Below, piece by piece: positions 58,948-64,000 of a stretch of 64,000 nt of DNA. The DNA is taken from contig OENT01000212.1 in the NCBI GenBank assembly GCA_900239685.1, forward strand, positions 73,186-137,185. Direction: 5' to 3'. Below the pieces are notes generated by a model. It did no database searches and was not told where the DNA came from. It saw nothing but the letters and a program-made list of their open reading frames with translations. The position numbers and the translations under genes were made by a program. The stretch comes from Rotaria macrura. Lineage: Eukaryota > Rotifera > Eurotatoria > Philodinida > Philodinidae. The number at the start of each line of letters is the position of its first letter. Within the stretch, counting starts at the first letter, position 1.

Positions 58948-60575
58948 ACATTGATCGAATTGGCGCACACAAGAAGCGAGCGAGAGCAATGAACTTGATA
59001 GGAAGGGAAGAGAGGAACATGTGCATAAGCAAGAGACTGCCAGAAGCAGAGAGTGAATGAAAGAGAAACGCTTATACAAATATTGACCAAGTTTTTCGTT
59101 GATATTCATAGAATGACGAAGGTAACCGTGCATAATGCCGTTACTCGACTTCTTCTCACACACGTTTGTGCCGGATGAAATTCTACCATTGGATAACTGT
59201 AACGGTTATCTTTCTAAGTATAGGTTTGTTCGCAGATAACGACGTTAAATGATCGTATCTGTGAAGTTTTCAGAAACGTCCGGTGGATGCATCTGGTATC
59301 AATTGTTGGCTCCATTGCGCCTGATCTTGTGCGCTATGAAACGGTAGTGTTATACGGTTGCGATTCTCCGCATGAGTGTAGAGTGGTGATCATTTGACAA
59401 GGGTGTAAGTATGGGTGGAGTGGTGTGGTATTTTCTCCTCCCACATCTTCCTCAGACACAGACTCATGACCACACGGATTTTGCTAAGGCATGCTGGTTG
59501 CACCAGAAACGCTATAGATGAAAAAGTTATAGACCATGCCTAGATCTCCTGAACAGTTACTGGAACGATCTCACTGTATTTAGATCCTTGTTGTCGTTCA
59601 TGTTCTGAGAAAGAGGTTCCTTCTCATGTTTACACAATCATCATTTGGCTCGTGAAACTTAACAGATAACATATATAGGAGATTTTATCAGTCTGCTTGC
59701 TAGGGGATCGTCTGGTGGATAAACGCCCACCACTATCTATTCACTCAATGATTAAAGCCCTCTCTTGTTCGATGAACTTGATAGGGGAGTAAATGAAAAA
59801 CGTAACAATGAGTCGTATTGACGCAAGAAAGTCAGCAAAACGTGAGAGATCATTCTACCGAACAGCAATTAAGAACTTATACTCTCTCTTAAAGAAAGGT
59901 GTCATATGAAACCATTTATGGTTCTAGCGAAGATACTGAACCTTTTAAGGTTGTATTCATTTATCAGCAAACCATCGCGGGTTCTAGTTATTTTAAAGAA
60001 CCACAGTCAAATTATATATGGTTGCAGATATTTAAAAGAGTTCTATCATGCACCCTGTACTTTACATCTGAACTTATTTTCCAAAGATGGTTCTGGCGCA
60101 AGTGCCTTGAACCGATATGAGTTATTTTTGAACGCGAGTCAACTATCTTAAACCTGGGGTAGATTTGGTTCTTAAAAAATAGTAATAAAAGCAAACGGCA
60201 GGCGCCACTGAAGTCGTTAATAATGACAGTTAGCTATGAAGGCAACAGTGATGCACATTATTTGGGTCGTTGATATCCACCGCCACTGGCCAGTGCACAT
60301 TGGTTATCCCTCACATTATGGGTGCAGCGTATGGGTTGTGGGTGTCCTATGAAAGAAAAGGTTCCACACTGAACTTAATTCGCAACGAGAGCGAAACCAT
60401 CTTACACGTTTCGTATTGATCTAAGATGCTTTAAAAGGCTTATAAAGAGTCTAGGATACGTTTTTTACAGTCCCAATAAAAATCTGTGACACTTTTAAAA
60501 AATTTCAGACTTCGCTGCAATTCTCGAAGCCATTTTTAAGTTTCGCAGTATGCACAAAACTAATTTTAGGGTTCC
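58948..60575. other. Gene-poor stretch with telomere-like GT tracts
   Basis: No gene supported. Degenerate GGGTGT tracts occur at 59400-59431 and 60318-60347. Between 59900 and 60130 the word GGTTCTAG recurs in short inverted fragments; open frames there have no motifs. Confidence 0.4.
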
Positions 60576-60659
60576 CACCACTTAGGAGTGGGAAGTTACC
60601 CTTCCCGACCCGTTACCGTTAAGTTACCAAGTAACAGTAACTTCCCTACCCTAGTGGTG
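60576..60659. repeat. 84-bp inverted-repeat element
   Basis: The left arm CACCACTTAGGAGTGGGAAG followed by TTAC is a near reverse complement of GTTAC..TAACTTCCCTACCCTAGTGGTG ending at 60659. A short inner hairpin (GTTACC/GGTAAC-like) sits in the middle. A TTC flank on both sides could be a 3-bp target duplication. Probably a tiny MITE. A GGGTATGGGTGTC string follows at once. Confidence 0.5.
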
Positions 60660-62800
60660 TTCGGCATGGGTATGGGTGTCTTCTGGTATACTCCGTCACA
60701 TCCTCACATCCTGACACTCACACCCTCAAAATGATAGATCGTCTAAGAATTTGTCGATATGTTGTACTTGCCTGTCTTCATGATCATCGTTAACATCATT
60801 GCGATTTTGTTGACTAAAAATGTAAAAAAAGGTAACCACGTTTAAGTGTAAAGAATGAAAATTACTACCAATCTATAGCACTCTTTTTCAAAAAGTGATG
60901 TTTCAAAAGCTTATTTCGAGAAAACTCACTATTCATCATGAAATATTAACGTTGAGCCTGAAAAACGTCAAATAACCTGTCTACAAATTCGAATACAAAG
61001 TTTTAATCGTTTGGATTGGATTATTTGTAGAAAAAAGATTGCAACGAAATGATTTTTCAATGATCATAGTTTAATATGATGGATTATATGAATGCTTGCG
61101 TATAAATATTCAAAAAGTATTAGGAATGAAATATATTTTCATAGTGAAAATCTCATCAACAGAAGCAAAGGGTTATTATAAGTGGTCAGTTCGATCCTTT
61201 CGAGAAATTAATTTCATTTTGTGCAAAAAACGTTTAGACGATGTTTCAAAAAAGATCTCAAAGAATACACGATATTTATATTGTAATTAGACCATTTGAA
61301 TTAATCGACAATAACTATACATATTATATTCGACCTTTGCTACTAATTGGATCTATCAGAGTATCGTTGTATTGATCGATAACGCAATTATTAATATATT
61401 TTAGTAAAGACTTTTTGAACTGCAAACTGAACTGCAAACATCGAAGAAGAATATTGATTACTAGCAATCGTCTTAGGAATATTGCATCTGAGACACGATA
61501 GTTCAGTTGTGTCTGAATCATTTTATTAGCTTCGATGATAAAAAATACGTTGGATAAAAATAAAACCAAATTATGAATAAATACTTGAAGATCAACTAGG
61601 TTTATGTGAATAGTAAAATGTTTTTAAAATTCTGAAAATCGATCATATGTAAAAAGTAGTGTCATTAGTAAGTAATACTTATATCCCAGCACAAATACTC
61701 CAGAAAAGTGCATAGTTTATATGAAAAACATGTAAATATCACTTTGGCAAGGTTAATATGATTTATTCTTAAACAAACTAGTTTATCTCAAAAAGACTTA
61801 TGGAATTTTAGTCGAGAAGATTCAATTTTATGACTCAAAGTAATCTTCCGATCTTAGAAAGTACCGACGGATTCCCTTGATGTTTTCCATTTTTTTCTAC
61901 CATTGGTTTTTGAACCCTAGCCCATTGGGAAGACGCTGATTCTTATTTTTCTATTGTAGGTTTCGTTATGGCTATATACGGTTTCTCAATTAAGTATGTG
62001 CATTTGAATAAGAGACACTTTTGTCTGTTATATTCTTTTAAAATGTTTAAGAACAAAAACTATTTATTTTCGTATATAGAAATTCATTTCCTTCTCTTTT
62101 TCCCTATGTACCTACACATTGGAATTTATATTCGTTGTTCAGTTAAAAATTGCACTATCAATGCCTCTAAAATAATAAAATCTCATTATTATGAGTAGTC
62201 TACACACACTGAGTGTTTCACATCGATCACTTCTTGGCATCTATTCTAATGATGAATTGTGAATGCTTGTTGCTAAAATTAACTTCATGTAGACAAAATT
62301 TTTGCCGGTCCTATTCGTACATGATGTGATGAAAATGCCAGAAAAGAAATTTTACGTATAGTGAGAACTTTTAACTATTTTCTTAGATGTTCATATTAGA
62401 GAATTCTGAGTTGAATCATCTAAAATTATTCCATTGACTTACTGAACTTTCTATAAAGATTAACAGTTGAATATACTTTATTCTTATCATGATATTTAAG
62501 AAAAACATAAGTAGACAAGTGGGGAAAGATGACACTCGAACAGCTCAGACCTGCGAAAATTTAGTCTGCTTGGACCTCTGAGTAGCATGTAGTAACTTTT
62601 ACTATTAGGTTAACAGTCGAATCTGGAAGCACTCCTCTCAATCTAAGATTATTAAGGTTATTCGTAAAATAGGAGCAGCTGATTGCTACCAAAATAAAGC
62701 AATATCTCGTATCGTTTATATTTCAATATCATCTTATCTTTATCCGACTTTTTCACAACTTGGTCATACTAGTGAAAATCCTTTTGTAGAACTCACATAG
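60660..62800. other. Intergenic, nothing recognised
   Basis: AT-rich. Open frames at 61096-61290 and 61968-62198 (plus) and 61569-61324 (minus) show hydrophobic or basic composition but no family motif. Confidence 0.4.
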
Positions 62801-63600
62801 TTATTTTTGGTTGACGGATCGCTGCTTTTTTTGTTGACCTGCATGGGACACGCGTCCATCGGTATTCCACCATATTTCGAAAAGATTAACATCATTGGGG
62901 AAATACGCTGTTGCCACAGCACCTGAAACGAATTCTAGTTTCACGGAAGAATATACAAAAAAGTTACTTTGAATTTTATTAAGACGTTCATCATCTGGTA
63001 TTCCACTCTCGGTTTCTTGTGTATTGTAAAGTTTTCGAATCAGTTTGCACATAAATTGAGTAGTTGAGTAGGTTGATTTGGAAGTGGACGAAAAGCCAAC
63101 AGATTTTCACCATTGAATTCCTGAAACGAACAGAATCTGATTATTTGTAGGCAAGCTTTAAATGTAAACGATTCTTCAGTTTTTGCCAAATGCTTCAAGA
63201 TTTCAATTTTTTAGAACAAAGCCTTAGCATAAATTATTATATGGACCTGTACCAACAATTTGGTGCCGTAAAGTACGAATAAACAGCAGAACATATAACT
63301 TATAACTGAAGGAAGACGAGTTGGAGTAACGAATTCTTGAAAATTCTAAAAAAAGAAATCTTACGACTTGAAGAGCTGAATTCAAGATCTCACATTTTTC
63401 TTCACGTGGCACAGATGCAAAAGTTTCTTGTTTGATGTCTCTTGAACTTCATTAAGTCTACGAATTTCTTTGAGAGCATCATCGAGTTTCGAGTGTAAAC
63501 TGATATTGCAATTACGAATACGAAGAGCTTCTAGTTATTCTTTAATACGATCAATGCCATCAGTGTTTTCGATTTCATTTAGTCTTCGTTTGAGCGAAGG
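62801..63600 (-). pseudogene. Broken multi-exon gene, family not recognised
   Basis: The minus strand holds coding-like segments with short-intron signals. A coiled-coil piece (SPSLKRRLNEIENTDGIDRI, a TAA, then LDDALKEIRRLNEVQ) comes first. It is followed by VPREEKCEILNSALQV, then after TTTCAG at about 63126 EFNGENLLAFRPLPNQPTQL, and after a frame change a frame with MCKLIRKLYNTQETESGIPD, SNFFVYSSVKLEFVSGAVAT and VNLFEIWWNTDGRVSHAG, ending at 62801. One in-frame stop and at least one frameshift suggest a pseudogene. I cannot name the family. Confidence 0.4.
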
Positions 63601-64000
63601 ACTTTCTTGGCGACCAATAGATGAAAAAAATTAAAATATGAGAAACTAAAAGTAAATAAATATCAGTTATGTCATCCACTCTTTATAAAACGTCGATTCA
63701 GACACCATATTTTGTGGAACTCACATATATTTTCGAAGAAAATTGTGAGTGAAAGTTATAAGATGAAGTTTTCGCGGCTTCCCCATCCCTCCTCCATTAC
63801 AGACAAGGTCACTGAGTCCACTCGCCCCGCACCGGGTCCCAGCACCCCCCACCCCCAGAGGATTCCAGATGCCTCCCATAGGGTGTACTAATGCCCCCCC
63901 CCCCAAATATAGGGGTAATACTGCCCCCCCCCCATTACATTGTTATGTCTTTATTTCTCTTATTCTCTTTCTCATTCTCATCTGATATCACCGAGACAGC
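63601..64000. other. Window edge with C-homopolymer runs
   Basis: Two long C runs lie at about 63894-63904 and 63924-63933 in a GC-rich patch (63780-63940) unlike the rest of the window. No gene is visible. Homopolymer length may be unreliable. Confidence 0.5.

Overview
The window looks like nuclear DNA from a small-genome animal, most likely a bdelloid rotifer. It is AT-rich. Most introns are about 50-60 bp with GT..AG ends, and orthologues of animal housekeeping genes (TRIP4, TIMM13, UVRAG, SFT2, PAH, ARGLU1) sit close together. Around them are gene families I associate with bdelloids: LURP-one-like, tyrosine-kinase-like, F-box/leucine-rich, and a bacterial/fungal-type ice-binding protein. 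Degenerate GTGTGGG-type tracts resemble the TGTGGG telomeric repeat reported for bdelloids. The species assignment is inference; no rRNA or mitochondrial marker is present.

Layout. 1-11.8 kb: a tyrosine-kinase-like exon followed, in splice-compatible frame, by a LURP-one (tubby-C2-like) domain; a serine carboxypeptidase (CPVL-like) pseudogene with two in-frame stops; a reverse-transcriptase scrap; and a C39-like cysteine-peptidase gene. 11.8-14.8 kb: a decayed C2H2 zinc-finger array. 16.3-34.4 kb: a compact run of six host genes, all on the minus strand: TRIP4 (ASC-1), TIMM13, UVRAG, an SFT2-domain gene carrying a one-base frameshift, PAH and ARGLU1. I rebuilt their exons by hand. 34.4-64 kb: gene-poor and repeat-rich, with foldback and MITE-like elements, ACGCGT-rich clusters, tRNA-like sequences and decayed gene fragments. 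Within it lie two divergently oriented, intact, intronless DUF3494 ice-binding protein genes on ~1.6 kb inverted-repeat arms about 12.8 kb apart.

Functionally the genes are independent: transcription coactivation and ribosome-collision response (TRIP4), mitochondrial import (TIMM13), autophagy and endosome traffic (UVRAG), Golgi/endosome traffic (SFT2), phenylalanine catabolism (PAH) and splicing/transcription (ARGLU1). The most interesting region is the ice-binding pair. The arms are nearly identical outside the genes, yet the two proteins differ at about 13% of residues and most nucleotide differences are amino-acid changing. This suggests recent duplication or arm homogenisation together with diversification of a probably horizontally acquired freezing-tolerance gene.
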